This document shows positions 9,540 to 18,882 of a DNA stretch of 64,000 nucleotides, in pieces (positions within the stretch are counted from its first letter, which is position 1; each line of letters starts with the position of its first letter). This DNA comes from Anaerosalibacter sp. Marseille-P3206. Its GTDB lineage: Bacteria > Bacillota > Clostridia > Tissierellales > Sporanaerobacteraceae. The notes under the pieces are model-generated. The model had not been told where the DNA came from and searched no databases. It was given only the letters and a program-made list of their open reading frames with translations. A program made the position numbers and the translations under genes. The stretch covers positions 2,170,001 to 2,234,000 of the forward strand of contig NZ_FUHM01000002.1 in NCBI RefSeq assembly GCF_900155565.1. The letters run 5' to 3'.

Positions 9540-10952
9540 ATGAGAGAAAAAAGACAAAGCAAAAATAATAATAAAAAAATAAAATTTTTCATATTGTACA
9601 TTGCCATAATAATTATATTATTAGGTATAGGTTTTTATGGATTTTTTTCTGTTCTCAATAGAGATACTATATACGAAGATGTCAAAATTGAAAGTTTTAA
9701 TGTAAGTAATATGACTAAACAAGAAGCTTTAAATGTTATAAAAGATCAATTAGAAGGAGAGCTTTCCCAAAAACAAATGAGATTAAGCTATGGTGATTTT
9801 TCTTATGATGTTGGGATAAAAGAACTAGGGTATCATTATAGCTATGATGAAGCAATAGAAGAAGCATATAGTATAGGAAGAAGTGGAAGCATAATAAATA
9901 GAATTAAAACTATAATGAATACTACAAAATATGGAAAGACAATTAAGTTAAAAACAGGCTATGATAGTAATTTAATAGATGATTTAGTTATGAAAATCTC
10001 TGATGATATAAATCTTTTAAGTAAAGAAGCACAATTTAATTTTAATGGTGGAAGAATGTCGGTAACACAAGATGTAGTAGGAAGAAAAGTAGATACTGCA
10101 TTATTGAAAAAGCTAATAGAAGAAAATATAGAGGTATTGGAAGATATTCAAATTCCAGTTGAAGAAATAAAGCCTACTATGACAAAGGCACAATTGAGTA
10201 GGATAAATGGAATAATTGGTCAATTTTCAACATCCTTTAAAACTAGTTCAGCTGATAGAAAGGAAAATATTAGAGTTTCTGCAAGGGCTTTAGATGGAAA
10301 ATTAGTTTTGCCTGGAGAAACAGTTTCTTTTAATGATACAACAGGCCCTAGAACTAAAGCAAAAGGATATAAAGAGGCAAATGTCATCATAGGGGGAGAA
10401 TTCATTCCTGGTGTTGGTGGTGGGGTATGTCAGATGTCAACTACATTGTACAATGCATTGGTTAGAGCAGATTTGACAATTGTTCAAAGATCTCCTCATT
10501 CAATACCATCTACTTATGTTCCCTATGGCCAAGATGCGGCAGTTTCTTATGGACATTTGGACTTGAAGTTTAGAAATGATTTTGATTTTCCGATATATAT
10601 TCATACATTAACTAAAAACGATCAGGTATTTGTTTATATATATGGAGATGTAAACACAAAGAATTATACTGTAAAGTTAGATTCTGAAATAGTAGAGACT
10701 ATAAAACCTAAAGACGAAATAATTAAAGACAATACTTTAAAACCGGGAGAGAAAGTTCTACATCAATCTGGTAGGACTGGTTACAAGGTTAAAACTTATA
10801 AATCAATAGTTAAAGGCGGCAAGGTTGTTAAAAGAGATTTGCTTAATTCTGATTTTTATAAACCTCGTAATTCTATTTATAAAGTGGGACCAGATTTACC
10901 AGCTAATGTAGAAGATGAAAATGTAAACCCAGTTGATGCAGAAGAGGAATAG
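9540..10952 (+). CDS. VanW-family protein with peptidoglycan-binding-like N-terminus
   Basis: A 470-residue protein. One N-terminal membrane helix follows a Lys/Asn-rich start (about residues 16-38), so most of it lies outside the cell. Residues about 45-210 contain two PG_binding_4-type segments, and about 215-380 form the VanW domain with 'RKENIRVSARALDGKLVLPGETVSFND' and 'GGGVCQMSTTLYNAL'. The C-terminus (about 395-445) looks like a G5-type beta domain ('LKPGEKVLHQSGRTG'). VanW function is unknown. The name comes from some vanB clusters, but the family is widespread and does not itself indicate vancomycin resistance; here no vanH/vanX/vanRS is present. It sits between the FtsA-like gene and a DUF2225 gene, all with short gaps. 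Confidence 0.88.
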   Translation: MREKRQSKNNNKKIKFFILYIAIIIILLGIGFYGFFSVLNRDTIYEDVKIESFNVSNMTKQEALNVIKDQLEGELSQKQMRLSYGDFSYDVGIKELGYHYSYDEAIEEAYSIGRSGSIINRIKTIMNTTKYGKTIKLKTGYDSNLIDDLVMKISDDINLLSKEAQFNFNGGRMSVTQDVVGRKVDTALLKKLIEENIEVLEDIQIPVEEIKPTMTKAQLSRINGIIGQFSTSFKTSSADRKENIRVSARALDGKLVLPGETVSFNDTTGPRTKAKGYKEANVIIGGEFIPGVGGGVCQMSTTLYNALVRADLTIVQRSPHSIPSTYVPYGQDAAVSYGHLDLKFRNDFDFPIYIHTLTKNDQVFVYIYGDVNTKNYTVKLDSEIVETIKPKDEIIKDNTLKPGEKVLHQSGRTGYKVKTYKSIVKGGKVVKRDLLNSDFYKPRNSIYKVGPDLPANVEDENVNPVDAEEE

Positions 10953-10968
10953 AATATGGAGGAGCAAA

Positions 10969-11631
10969 ATGAGGGAAGTTAGTGAGTTGTATGAAAAAAA
11001 GATTAAATGCCCAGTTTGTAAAGAGCAATTTAAAACAAATAAAGTGAGAACTTCAACACTTAAGTTAGTAAAAAGAGATGCAGATTTTTTATCATATTAT
11101 CAAGGAGAAAATCCGTTGTTTTATAATGTTTTTGTTTGTCCTAACTGTGGATATGCAGCATTAGAGAACAAATTTAGTAAGATAAGACCTAGAGAGGTTG
11201 ATACGATAAAAAACACTATTTCTCCTAAATGGAATAAAAGAGATTTTTTAGGCAAAAGAACTGTTGATGATGCTATCGAAGCATATAAACTAGCACTGCT
11301 TTCTGGACAAATACTAGAATACAATAAGTATGATTTAGCAAATATATGTATTAGATTGTCCTGGTTAAATAGGATGAAAGATGACAAAGATGAAGAAGAA
11401 CGATTCACTTCTTTAGCAAGGGATCTATATAAAGAAGCATATACAAATGAATCAGTTAATATGGGAGTAACCACATTAGCTTATCTAATTGGAGAACTCT
11501 CTAGGAAAGTTGGAGAAAAAGAAGAAGCTATAAATTGGTTCAATACTGCGTTAAGGAGCCCAGATATCAAAGAAAATGTTGCCCTTGAAAAAATGGTTAG
11601 AGAACAGTGGCAAGCTGTTAAAGAAGGGTAA
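10969..11631 (+). CDS. DUF2225 family zinc-ribbon/TPR-like protein
   Basis: A 220-residue cytoplasmic protein. The N-terminal part carries two CxxC pairs ('KCPVCKEQF', about 14-20, and 'FVCPNCGYAA', about 53-62), a probable zinc site. The rest is helical with a TPR-like repeat near the C-terminus (about 150-215). These features match DUF2225, common in Firmicutes and of unknown role. The start at 10969 is chosen for a GGAGGAG site six bases upstream; the longer open frame overlaps the vanW-like gene without a ribosome site. The btuF-like gene follows 28 bases later, so it may share that transcript. Confidence 0.85.
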   Translation: MREVSELYEKKIKCPVCKEQFKTNKVRTSTLKLVKRDADFLSYYQGENPLFYNVFVCPNCGYAALENKFSKIRPREVDTIKNTISPKWNKRDFLGKRTVDDAIEAYKLALLSGQILEYNKYDLANICIRLSWLNRMKDDKDEEERFTSLARDLYKEAYTNESVNMGVTTLAYLIGELSRKVGEKEEAINWFNTALRSPDIKENVALEKMVREQWQAVKEG

Positions 11632-11659
11632 TCAACAATAAACAAATGGAGGAATGAAT

Positions 11660-12628
11660 ATGAAAAACTTTAGAAACAAAAAAGTCTTATTATTGTTATT
11701 AGCACTAGTATTGACACTAACTGTTTTCACTGGATGTGGAAATAATAAGACAGAAGAAAATTTAGATAGCAAAGGAGAAAAGGTAGAAGAAGAAGCTAAA
11801 AATTCTAATTATCCAATGGAAGTAGAAGACCAATTTGGCAATACTGTAACCTTTGAAAAGATGCCTGAATCAATAGTTTCATTAGCACCAAGTCATACAG
11901 AAATCCTTTTTAGTTTAGGATTAGAAGACAAAATTGTTGGTGTTACTGAATTTTGTGATTATCCAGAGGAAGCAAAAACTAAAGAAAAGGTTGGTAGTTT
12001 TACAGGAGTAAATATTGAGAAAATAATTGAGTTGAATCCAGACTTAGTAGTTGAATATGGCCCTGGTGATGAAGAAGTAAATAAAAGTTTAAGAGAAGCT
12101 GGAATCAATGTATTGTGTTATGAACCTGAATCAATAGATTCAGTAATAGATGTAATAGAAAAGCTTGGAGAAATTACTGATACAACAGGTCAAGCTGAAA
12201 CTGTAGTAAATGAAATGAATAATAAAAAAGAAGAAATAGTAAATAAGGTTAAAGATAGTGAAAAAGTAAAGGTGTTCTATGAAATATGGCATGATCCACT
12301 TATGGCAGCAGGCCCTGGTTCTTTTATGGATGAACTTATAAATTTAGCTGGTGGAGAAAATATTGCTGCTGATGCAGAAGGGGATTATCCTCAATTTGAC
12401 CTTGAGCAGTTAATTGAAAGAGATCCAGAAGTATATTTAGCTGCTGAAGATAGTGAAGAAAAGACAGTTGAATCAATTAAAACTAGACCTGGTTTTGAAA
12501 ATATAAGTGCTGTGAAAAACGGAAAGGTATATTTATTAGAGCCAAATATAGTATCAAGACCTGGACCAAGGATTGTAGAAGCATTAGAAATGGTTGCTAA
12601 AGCTATACATCCAGAGTTATTTAAATAA
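11660..12628 (+). CDS. btuF: ABC transporter substrate-binding lipoprotein, BtuF/FecB type
   Basis: A 322-residue lipoprotein. The signal peptide has a lipobox ending at Cys26 (VFTGC), so it is tethered outside the membrane. The mature part is a class III binding protein: 'ESIVSLAPSHTEILFSLGLEDKIVGVTEFCDYP', 'NPDLVVEYG', and a long backbone helix (about 185-215). 'LAPSHTEILFSLG' and 'CDYP' are typical of cobalamin (BtuF-like) binders, although iron-siderophore binders share the fold. A cobalamin substrate is therefore probable, not proven; no B12 riboswitch is seen upstream. The ATG at 11660 fits the GGAGG site. The operon continues with permease and ATPase genes. Confidence 0.85.
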   Translation: MKNFRNKKVLLLLLALVLTLTVFTGCGNNKTEENLDSKGEKVEEEAKNSNYPMEVEDQFGNTVTFEKMPESIVSLAPSHTEILFSLGLEDKIVGVTEFCDYPEEAKTKEKVGSFTGVNIEKIIELNPDLVVEYGPGDEEVNKSLREAGINVLCYEPESIDSVIDVIEKLGEITDTTGQAETVVNEMNNKKEEIVNKVKDSEKVKVFYEIWHDPLMAAGPGSFMDELINLAGGENIAADAEGDYPQFDLEQLIERDPEVYLAAEDSEEKTVESIKTRPGFENISAVKNGKVYLLEPNIVSRPGPRIVEALEMVAKAIHPELFK

Positions 12629-12642
12629 TAAGTAGGGATATC

Positions 12643-13692
12643 ATGGGGTTTAAAAAAGTTAATACAAAGTACAATACCAGTATTTTCATATTGTTTATTT
12701 GCTTGTTTTTTTTCATTGTTTTATTTTCAACAATGGGAACTGCAAATATTAAGATAATTGATACATTAAAAATAATAGCTTCAAAAATGCCTTTTATAGG
12801 GAAAAAAGTAGATGTTAGTAATATATCAGATTCTTATAAGACAATTATCATAAATATAAGATTACCAAGGGTATTATTAGGAGTAATAGTAGGGGCAAGT
12901 CTTGCAAGTGCAGGAGCTGCTTTTCAAGGTATGTTTAAGAATCCTATGGCTGATCCATATGTAATTGGTATATCTTCTGGAGCAGCCCTAGGGGCTTCTA
13001 TTGCTATAATATTAGGTATGAGAAGTACGATATTTGGGCTATCTCCTGTGTCTGTATTTGCATTTATAGGTTCTCTTTTAACTGTATTTACAGTTTACTA
13101 TATTTCAAAAGTTAAAAATAGAGTTCCAGTAACTACATTATTACTTTCTGGTATAGCTATAGGACAGTTTTTAACGGCAATAATGTCTTTTTTAATGGTT
13201 ATTTATACAAAGGATATGGAGAAAATCATATTTTGGACATTGGGAAGTTTGGCTGGAAAAGGCTGGGAACCTCTTATAAGAATTTCTCTTCCAACAATAA
13301 TAACGATTATTGTTTTGAACTTTTTTGCTAGAGATTTAAATGTTATATTAACAGGAGAAGAATCAGCTAGAAGTCTTGGAGTTAATGTAGAGAGAATTAA
13401 AATCTATATATTGCTTTTATCTTCTTTCATGACATCGATGGTAGTATCAGTAAGTGGAATAATAGGATTTGTAGGCCTTATAATACCTCATATAGTTAGA
13501 CTTATAGTGGGGCCTGATCATAGAATATTACTTCCTTCATCAGCTTTAGTGGGTGGAATATTTATGATTTTTGCTGATACAATTGCAAGAACTATTATTT
13601 CCCCAATAGAAGTTCCAGTTGGCATTATTACAGCCTTGTTTGGAGGACCCTTTTTCATATATCTACTAAGAAAGAAAAAGAAGGAAATTTGA
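12643..13692 (+). CDS. btuC: ABC transporter permease, BtuC/FecCD family
   Basis: A 349-residue membrane protein with about ten hydrophobic helices. Family motifs include '[47 protein letters not shown]' (about 65-115) and the cytoplasmic coupling segment '[10 protein letters not shown]' followed by '[23 protein letters not shown]' (about 270-295). It works as a homodimer with the downstream ATPase and the upstream binding lipoprotein. Binder and permease are 14 bases apart, and permease and ATPase 16 bases apart. The substrate follows the binding protein: probably cobalamin or a related corrinoid, possibly an iron chelate. Confidence 0.9.
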   Translation: MGFKKVNTKYNTSIFILFICLFFFIVLFSTMGTANIKIIDTLKIIASKMPFIGKKVDVSNISDSYKTIIINIRLPRVLLGVIVGASLASAGAAFQGMFKNPMADPYVIGISSGAALGASIAIILGMRSTIFGLSPVSVFAFIGSLLTVFTVYYISKVKNRVPVTTLLLSGIAIGQFLTAIMSFLMVIYTKDMEKIIFWTLGSLAGKGWEPLIRISLPTIITIIVLNFFARDLNVILTGEESARSLGVNVERIKIYILLLSSFMTSMVVSVSGIIGFVGLIIPHIVRLIVGPDHRILLPSSALVGGIFMIFADTIARTIISPIEVPVGIITALFGGPFFIYLLRKKKKEI

Positions 13693-13708
13693 AATAGGAG
13701 TGAAAGTA

Positions 13709-14965
13709 ATGGACAATGCAATTATTGTTGATTCTTTAAATTTTGGATATTCTAGGGAACTAGTCCTAAAAGAGATTTCTTTTTCAGTGGAAAAGGGACA
13801 ATTTATAAGTATAATTGGGCCTAATGGTTCTGGAAAGTCTACATTATTAAAGAACTTAGCTAATATTTATTCACCTATAAATGGGAAGATAGATATTGAT
13901 GGGAGAAATATTATAGACTATAAGAAAAAAGAATTGGCTAAGAAAATAGCATTAGTACCTCAAGATACTACAATATCTTATGGTTTTTCAGTGTTTGATA
14001 TAGTTTTGATGGGTAGGTTTCCATACATAGGAAGGTTTGAAAAGGAGTCAGAAGCAGATTATGAAATGGTAGTAGAAGCCCTAAAACTTACAAATACTTT
14101 TCACTTAAGAGATAGAAGTATTAATGAAATAAGTGGTGGGGAAAGACAGAGGGTCATAATAGCAAGAGCCCTTGTACAAGAACCAGATATTATATTTTTA
14201 GACGAACCTACTAGTCATCTTGATATAAATCATCAAATAGACTTGCTTACACTTTTGAGAAAACTAAATAGAGAAAGGAATACAACTATTATACTTGTTA
14301 TTCATGATATTAATTTAGCTTGTAGATATAGTGATCAGATTCTTTTAATGGATAAAGGAGAAATTTTGAGTTTTGGCAAACCTACAGATGTAATAACTAG
14401 GGAAAATATTGAAGATTCCTATGGACTTAATGTGATTATAGAGCAAAATCCTTATACTGATAGTCTTTACATAGTACCTCTTTCGTTAAAAAATAGAAAT
14501 TCCATCAAAAAACCTAAAGTAAAAATTCATGTAATAGCTGGAGGAGGAAGTGGAGGAGAAATACTTAGTAAATTAGAAGAAAAAGGGTTTGATGTCTCTT
14601 TAGGAGTAATAAATGTTGGAGACAGTGATTGGCATTTGGCAAAAAAATTGTCTTTAAAAACTGTTGACGAAATACCTTTTTCTGAAATAAGTGAAGAATC
14701 CTATAAGAAGAATCTAGAGTATATTAGTAAGTCAGATATAATAATACTAACTAGTACTGCCTATGGAAATGGAAATTTAAAAAACTTACAAAGTGCATAT
14801 GAAGCGTTAAAAATCGGTAAAGCGGTTTACTTGGTAGACAACTACAGAAGTGATAATGAATTCGACTATACAGGTGGAATAGCACTTAGCATATTAGACA
14901 AAATGAAAAATAAAGGATTATTTATAGTTAATTCAGTAGATGAGATAATAGAGAAGGTTTTTTAG
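13709..14965 (+). CDS. btuD: ABC transporter ATPase, BtuD/FecE type, with extra C-terminal domain
   Basis: A 418-residue protein. Residues 1-260 are a standard ATPase: Walker A GPNGSGKS (37-44), signature ISGGERQR (141-148), Walker B 'IIFLDEP' (161-167) and the switch histidine (H199). Residues about 270-418 are an unusual extension with alternating strands and helices ('VKIHVIAGGGSGGEILSKLEEKG', 'DIIILTSTAYGNGN', 'GKAVYLVDNYRSDN'), suggesting a Rossmann-like domain of unknown role. Ordinary BtuD/FecE proteins end near residue 260. Similar fusions occur with BtuF/BtuC genes in other anaerobes, so it may handle or sense the corrinoid; this is inference. The ATG at 13709 fits AGGAG; the GTG at 13700 lies inside that site. 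Confidence 0.88.
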   Translation: MDNAIIVDSLNFGYSRELVLKEISFSVEKGQFISIIGPNGSGKSTLLKNLANIYSPINGKIDIDGRNIIDYKKKELAKKIALVPQDTTISYGFSVFDIVLMGRFPYIGRFEKESEADYEMVVEALKLTNTFHLRDRSINEISGGERQRVIIARALVQEPDIIFLDEPTSHLDINHQIDLLTLLRKLNRERNTTIILVIHDINLACRYSDQILLMDKGEILSFGKPTDVITRENIEDSYGLNVIIEQNPYTDSLYIVPLSLKNRNSIKKPKVKIHVIAGGGSGGEILSKLEEKGFDVSLGVINVGDSDWHLAKKLSLKTVDEIPFSEISEESYKKNLEYISKSDIIILTSTAYGNGNLKNLQSAYEALKIGKAVYLVDNYRSDNEFDYTGGIALSILDKMKNKGLFIVNSVDEIIEKVF

Positions 14966-14978
14966 GCCTTCTTTTTTT
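14952..14978 (+). terminator. Rho-independent terminator of the btuFCD operon
   Basis: AGAAGG pairs with CCTTCT around the stop codon of the ATPase gene and is followed by seven T residues. Confidence 0.8.
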
Positions 14979-15099
14979 AAACTAATACTGGGATGTATTG
15001 TGAGCATAGAGAAATATTTATAAATTTTGATTATATTTATTAAAAAGTACACATTTTTATGGTATACTCTTATTTGATTTTAAGAATGGAGGTATATAA

Positions 15100-15921
15100 A
15101 TGAACAGTAAACTAATTGCAATAGATATGGATGGTACATTATTAAATAGTGAAAACAAAATATCTGAAAGAAATATATCAGCAATTAAAAAAGCATCAGA
15201 TTTGGGAGTTAAAATTGTATTATGTACTGGTAGGATTTTTACATCTGCATTGTATTATTCTAATGCACTAGAATTAAGTACGCCTATAATAGCTTGTAAT
15301 GGAGCTTATATAGCAGAAAAGGACAAGTCTAAAATAATATATGCAAATCCTATATCTTTAGAATGCACTAAAGAAGTAATTAATATTGCGGAACAAGAAG
15401 GTATGTACTATCATTTTTATGATGATTCTAAGTTTTATGCTAGAGAACTTACAAAAACAGTAGAGAACTATTATAGATGGAATATTGATAAAGCCGACAA
15501 GGATAGGCTAAATATAAATATAATAGATAATCCATCAGAAACTGTTGAAAGAGAAAAAACTAATGTATATAAGTTTGTATTTGTTGAAGATGATGGTGAA
15601 AAATTAAAAAAATTTAGAAGCAAACTTTCTTTTGTTGAGGGAATTGAAGTATCTAGCTCTTGGTGGAACAATATGGAGATTATGAATAAAGGAGTTTCTA
15701 AAGGGAAAGCTTTAAATGTATTATGTGACTTATTAGATATAGATAGTAAAAATGTAATGGCAATAGGAGATAATGAAAATGATATCCCTATGTTAAAGTT
15801 TGCAGGTACAGGTGTAGCTATGGGAAATGGAGAAGATATAGTAAAAGAAAATGCTGATTTTGTAACTGATACCAATGAAGAAGATGGAGTTGCAAAGGCT
15901 ATTGAAAAGTTTATTATATAG
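15100..15921 (+). CDS. Cof-type HAD-IIB phosphatase
   Basis: A 273-residue HAD-superfamily hydrolase with a C2B cap. Motif I is DMDGTLLN (residues 9-16, with the nucleophile Asp9), motif II 'VLCTGR' (about 43-48), the Lys of motif III lies in 'GVSKGKAL' (about 198-205), and motif IV is 'AIGDNENDIPML' (about 222-233). Cof-type enzymes remove phosphate from sugar phosphates, PLP or FMN-like compounds; the actual substrate cannot be read from sequence. It is followed 18 bases later by trmL. An upstream TATACT box and AGGAGG-like site support an independent start after the terminator at 14952-14978. Confidence 0.9.
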   Translation: MNSKLIAIDMDGTLLNSENKISERNISAIKKASDLGVKIVLCTGRIFTSALYYSNALELSTPIIACNGAYIAEKDKSKIIYANPISLECTKEVINIAEQEGMYYHFYDDSKFYARELTKTVENYYRWNIDKADKDRLNINIIDNPSETVEREKTNVYKFVFVEDDGEKLKKFRSKLSFVEGIEVSSSWWNNMEIMNKGVSKGKALNVLCDLLDIDSKNVMAIGDNENDIPMLKFAGTGVAMGNGEDIVKENADFVTDTNEEDGVAKAIEKFII

Positions 15922-15938
15922 TTAAAGGAGATAATATT

Positions 15939-16406
15939 ATGGCTATGAATATTGTGCTTATAGAACCTGAAATACCACAAAACACTGGTAATATTGCAAG
16001 AACATGTGCTTTAACTGAAACAAAACTACATTTAGTAAGACCACTAGGTTTTTCAATTGACGATAAACATTTAAAGAGGGCAGGACTTGATTATTGGCAT
16101 TTGGTTGATATTAGTTATTATGATAGTTTTGATGAACTTTTAGCAAAACACAGCAAAGAATCATTTTTCTATGCAACAACTAAAGGAAAGAATAGTTATA
16201 CTGATATGAAGTTTTTTGAAAATTGTTTTATAGTTTTTGGCAAGGAAACAAAGGGATTGCCTATGGATTTACTTTCAAGCAACTGGGATAGGACAATAAG
16301 AATTCCTATGAAAAAAGGGATACCTAGATCTTTAAATCTCGCTAACTCAGTAAATATTATTCTTTTTGAGGGATTGAGGCAGATTGGGTTCCCAGGTTTA
16401 GAATAA
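15939..16406 (+). CDS. trmL: tRNA (cytidine/uridine-34-2'-O)-methyltransferase
   Basis: A 155-residue SPOUT methyltransferase. 'IVLIEPEIPQNTGNIARTCA' (about 4-23), 'HLVRPLGF', 'FIVFGKETKGLP' (about 98-109) and the knot-forming 'RIPMKKGIPRSLNLANSVNIILFEGLRQ' (about 124-150) are diagnostic of TrmL. It methylates the wobble ribose of specific leucine tRNAs with S-adenosylmethionine, in the cytoplasm as a dimer. The length is typical. It lies between the HAD phosphatase gene and the Na/Pi transporter gene with gaps of about 20 bases, so it is probably co-transcribed. Confidence 0.94.
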   Translation: MAMNIVLIEPEIPQNTGNIARTCALTETKLHLVRPLGFSIDDKHLKRAGLDYWHLVDISYYDSFDELLAKHSKESFFYATTKGKNSYTDMKFFENCFIVFGKETKGLPMDLLSSNWDRTIRIPMKKGIPRSLNLANSVNIILFEGLRQIGFPGLE

Positions 16407-16428
16407 AGTAATGAGAGGGGGCTATTAA

Positions 16429-18030
16429 ATGGAAATTGCTGTTGGCGTTTTAGGTGGGTTAGGTCTTTTTCTATATGGTATGAATTTAATGGGAACAGGT
16501 CTTCAAAAGGCAGCTGGCGAAAAACTAAAAAAACTTATTGAAGTACTTACTAATAACCGACTTATGGGGGTATTAGTAGGAGCACTAGTTACTATGATTA
16601 TACAAAGTAGTAGTGCTACTACAGTTATGGTTATAGGTTTTGTAAATGCAGGAATTATGACTCTTAATCAGGCAGTAGGTGTAATAATGGGAGCAAATAT
16701 AGGTACTACTGTTACTGCTCAGCTTATTGCTTTTAATCTGACAGATTTAGCACCATTAGCTGTAGCAATAGGTGTAGCAATATGGTTATTTGCTTCTAAA
16801 AAAAGAGCTAAAGATGTGGCAGAGATTATGATAGGTTTTGGAATACTATTTATTGGCATGGATATTATGGGTAGCAGTTTAGCACCACTAGCTGATAATC
16901 CTAAATTTGCTAGTATTATGGCAAATCTAAATGATCCGTTCTTGGGTGTATTAGTAGGATTAGGCTTAACTACTGTTTTGCAAAGTAGTAGTGCTTCTAT
17001 TGGTCTACTACAGGCATTGGCTGGTCAAGGACTTATAAATATTAACATGGCTTTTCCAATATTATTTGGAGATAATATTGGTACTACCACTACAGCTTTA
17101 CTATCAAGTATAGGAACAAACAAAACGGCTAAGAGAGCAGCAATTATTCACTTTTTATTTAATTTAATAGGAACAATTGTTTTTATGACGGTATTAAGGA
17201 TTCCTATACAAGCGTTAGTTACTAAGCTAAATCCCGGAGATATACAAAGACAAATAGCTAATTCACATACATTATTTAATTTGATAAATGTAGCTATTCA
17301 ATTTCCATTTGCAGGATTTTTGGTTAAAATTGCAAACAAACTTGTACCAGGAGAAATTGAAGATGAACCAATTGGGCCAAAATATTTTGACTTACGTATT
17401 ATAGAAACACCAGCTATAGCTGTTGGGCAAGTATCAAAAGAAGTATATAGAATGGCAAAAATAGTTGAAGAAAATGTAAGAATGTCATTTAAGGGTTTTG
17501 TAGAAGAAAATGAAAAAGTGATAAAAGAAGTATTTGAACAGGAAAAAGTTATCAATAAATTAGAAAGAGATATTACAGCGTATTTGGTAGAATTGTCAAA
17601 TGCACCATTGACAGATGAACAGCATTGTTTAGTAAATACACTATTTAATGCAATAAATGATATTGAAAGAGTTGGAGATCACGCAGATAATATTGCAGAA
17701 CTAGCACAATATCGAATTGATAATAATATAATGTTTTCAGACAATGCTATTAAGGAATTGGAAGTTATGTTTGGAAAGGTAGAAAAAGTGTATATTACTG
17801 CTGTTGATTGTTTTAACAATAATGATATAAACAAAGCGAAACAGGTTTTGGTTCTTGAGGAAGAAGTAGACTCAATGGAAAAGCAGTACAGAGCTAATCA
17901 TATAGATAGATTAAATAAACTATTATGCCAGCCTAGTTCTGGAGTAGTTTTTTTAGATGTAATAAGTAATTTAGAGAGAATTTCAGACCATTCATCAAAT
18001 ATTGCAAATTATACTATTGATAAAAATTAA
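16429..18030 (+). CDS. Na+/phosphate symporter with PhoU-like C-terminal domain
   Basis: A 533-residue membrane protein. It has the inverted-repeat transport domain of Na/Pi cotransporters, shown by two QSSSA motifs (QSSSAT 59-64 and QSSSAS 185-190) each followed by a helix, and about eight or nine membrane segments up to residue ~310. Residues about 340-530 form a cytoplasmic helical PhoU-like domain ('NAINDIERVGDHADNIAELA' and 'ISNLERISDHSSNIANY', both with the E/D-x-x-R-x-x-D-H metal-binding pattern). The family (NptA/YjbB) moves phosphate in or out with sodium. Direction and regulation are unknown. It is the last gene before the glycine reductase regulatory region. Confidence 0.9.
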   Translation: MEIAVGVLGGLGLFLYGMNLMGTGLQKAAGEKLKKLIEVLTNNRLMGVLVGALVTMIIQSSSATTVMVIGFVNAGIMTLNQAVGVIMGANIGTTVTAQLIAFNLTDLAPLAVAIGVAIWLFASKKRAKDVAEIMIGFGILFIGMDIMGSSLAPLADNPKFASIMANLNDPFLGVLVGLGLTTVLQSSSASIGLLQALAGQGLININMAFPILFGDNIGTTTTALLSSIGTNKTAKRAAIIHFLFNLIGTIVFMTVLRIPIQALVTKLNPGDIQRQIANSHTLFNLINVAIQFPFAGFLVKIANKLVPGEIEDEPIGPKYFDLRIIETPAIAVGQVSKEVYRMAKIVEENVRMSFKGFVEENEKVIKEVFEQEKVINKLERDITAYLVELSNAPLTDEQHCLVNTLFNAINDIERVGDHADNIAELAQYRIDNNIMFSDNAIKELEVMFGKVEKVYITAVDCFNNNDINKAKQVLVLEEEVDSMEKQYRANHIDRLNKLLCQPSSGVVFLDVISNLERISDHSSNIANYTIDKN

Positions 18031-18088
18031 TAAATTATGTATTGATAAATTTTATAGTATTAAATTTAATTATTATTTATCTAAATAG

Positions 18089-18117
18089 TTGTAATTAATA
18101 TGTTTATATATTATAAT
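18089..18117 (+). promoter_or_regulatory. Promoter of the glycine reductase operon
   Basis: TTGTAA (18089-18094), 17-base spacer, TATAAT (18112-18117). It lies about 60 bases before the glycine riboswitch and is the only good sigma-A-like site seen in this gap. Confidence 0.65.
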
Positions 18118-18173
18118 AAAAGTGAAAAGTCGGAAAATGCAAAAAATGCTAATAAAAATAAGCTGAATGATAG

Positions 18174-18378
18174 ATGCGGGAGAGACCAATTTTTGGCGCC
18201 GAAGGAGTAAGTTGTGGATTTGCCATTCCATTATGAAGCTCTCAGGCAAAAGGACCGTGTTTGGACAGCTCTCTGGAAAGCGAAAGCACCGAAGGAGCAA
18301 CCCTCTACGAGGAGAATCTCTCAGGTTATTATACAGAGTAGATGGGCATTATAATACCATCTATTCTGTTTTTTTATC
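18174..18378 (+). ncRNA. Tandem glycine riboswitch with terminator expression platform
   Basis: Two glycine-aptamer segments are visible. The first (about 18174-18260) has all core elements: GGGAGAGACC, GGCGCCGAAGGAG and CTCTCAGGCAAAAGGAC. The second (about 18261-18340) keeps GCACCGAAGGAGCAA and AATCTCTCAGG, but the usual AAAAGGA part is replaced by an AT-rich stretch, so it may be degenerate. Immediately after is a terminator: CAGAGTAGATGG pairs with CCATCTATTCTG and ends in seven T residues (18334-18375). This arrangement fits a transcriptional ON switch in which glycine binding prevents termination and lets the grd operon be read. It lies directly upstream of grdX. Identity as a glycine riboswitch is secure; the direction of control is inferred from the layout and from known examples. 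Confidence 0.93.
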
Positions 18379-18434
18379 AAAAAAATAGATTTGGGAGAAA
18401 ATGTAATATATATTTTTATTTAAGGAGAGTATTT

Positions 18435-18809
18435 ATGGGTAATAATATTATAATAACTAATAACCCACTAGTTAAAGAGAAATATGATGAAATGTTTTTA
18501 GTGGAATACTATGATTTAGGTTTTTTAGAGCTGTTAGAATTAGTTAGAGACAAAATACATTTAGGGTACAAGCTTTTAACTCATCCACTGTCAAGTAGTG
18601 TTAAACCAAATGAAACTCCATATAAAACTATTATAGTTTCAACTGGTGAAAAACTAGATAATGATTCATTACTTATTATTGAAAATGGTATTTTAACAGC
18701 TAAAAAATTAATAAAAGATACTGGGCTTCCTAAGTGGAATGAAAGTATACTAGAAGATTTTCAAGTTGTAGATTTATCAGTTATAGAAGGGGCTTTAAAT
18801 CGATTATAA
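18435..18809 (+). CDS. grdX: GrdX family protein of the glycine reductase operon
   Basis: A 124-residue protein starting MGNNIIITNNPLVKEKY with an AGGAGAG site upstream; the longer open frame would begin inside the riboswitch terminator. GrdX is a small conserved protein encoded at the head of many glycine reductase operons, and its function is unknown. The conserved 'PLSSSVKPNETPYKTI' segment (about 56-71) is typical of the family. No membrane segment is seen. Position as first gene after the riboswitch and before trxB/trxA supports the call. Confidence 0.85.
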   Translation: MGNNIIITNNPLVKEKYDEMFLVEYYDLGFLELLELVRDKIHLGYKLLTHPLSSSVKPNETPYKTIIVSTGEKLDNDSLLIIENGILTAKKLIKDTGLPKWNESILEDFQVVDLSVIEGALNRL

Positions 18810-18882
18810 AAGTATAAGTTAAAACATTTTTGGTAAATTTAATACCAAATATATTATAATATTTTTTAAGGAGGAGATACCT

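Noticed and set aside
18073-18388. Short open frames on both strands over the riboswitch
   Set aside because: They overlap the conserved glycine aptamers and terminator, which explain the sequence fully.
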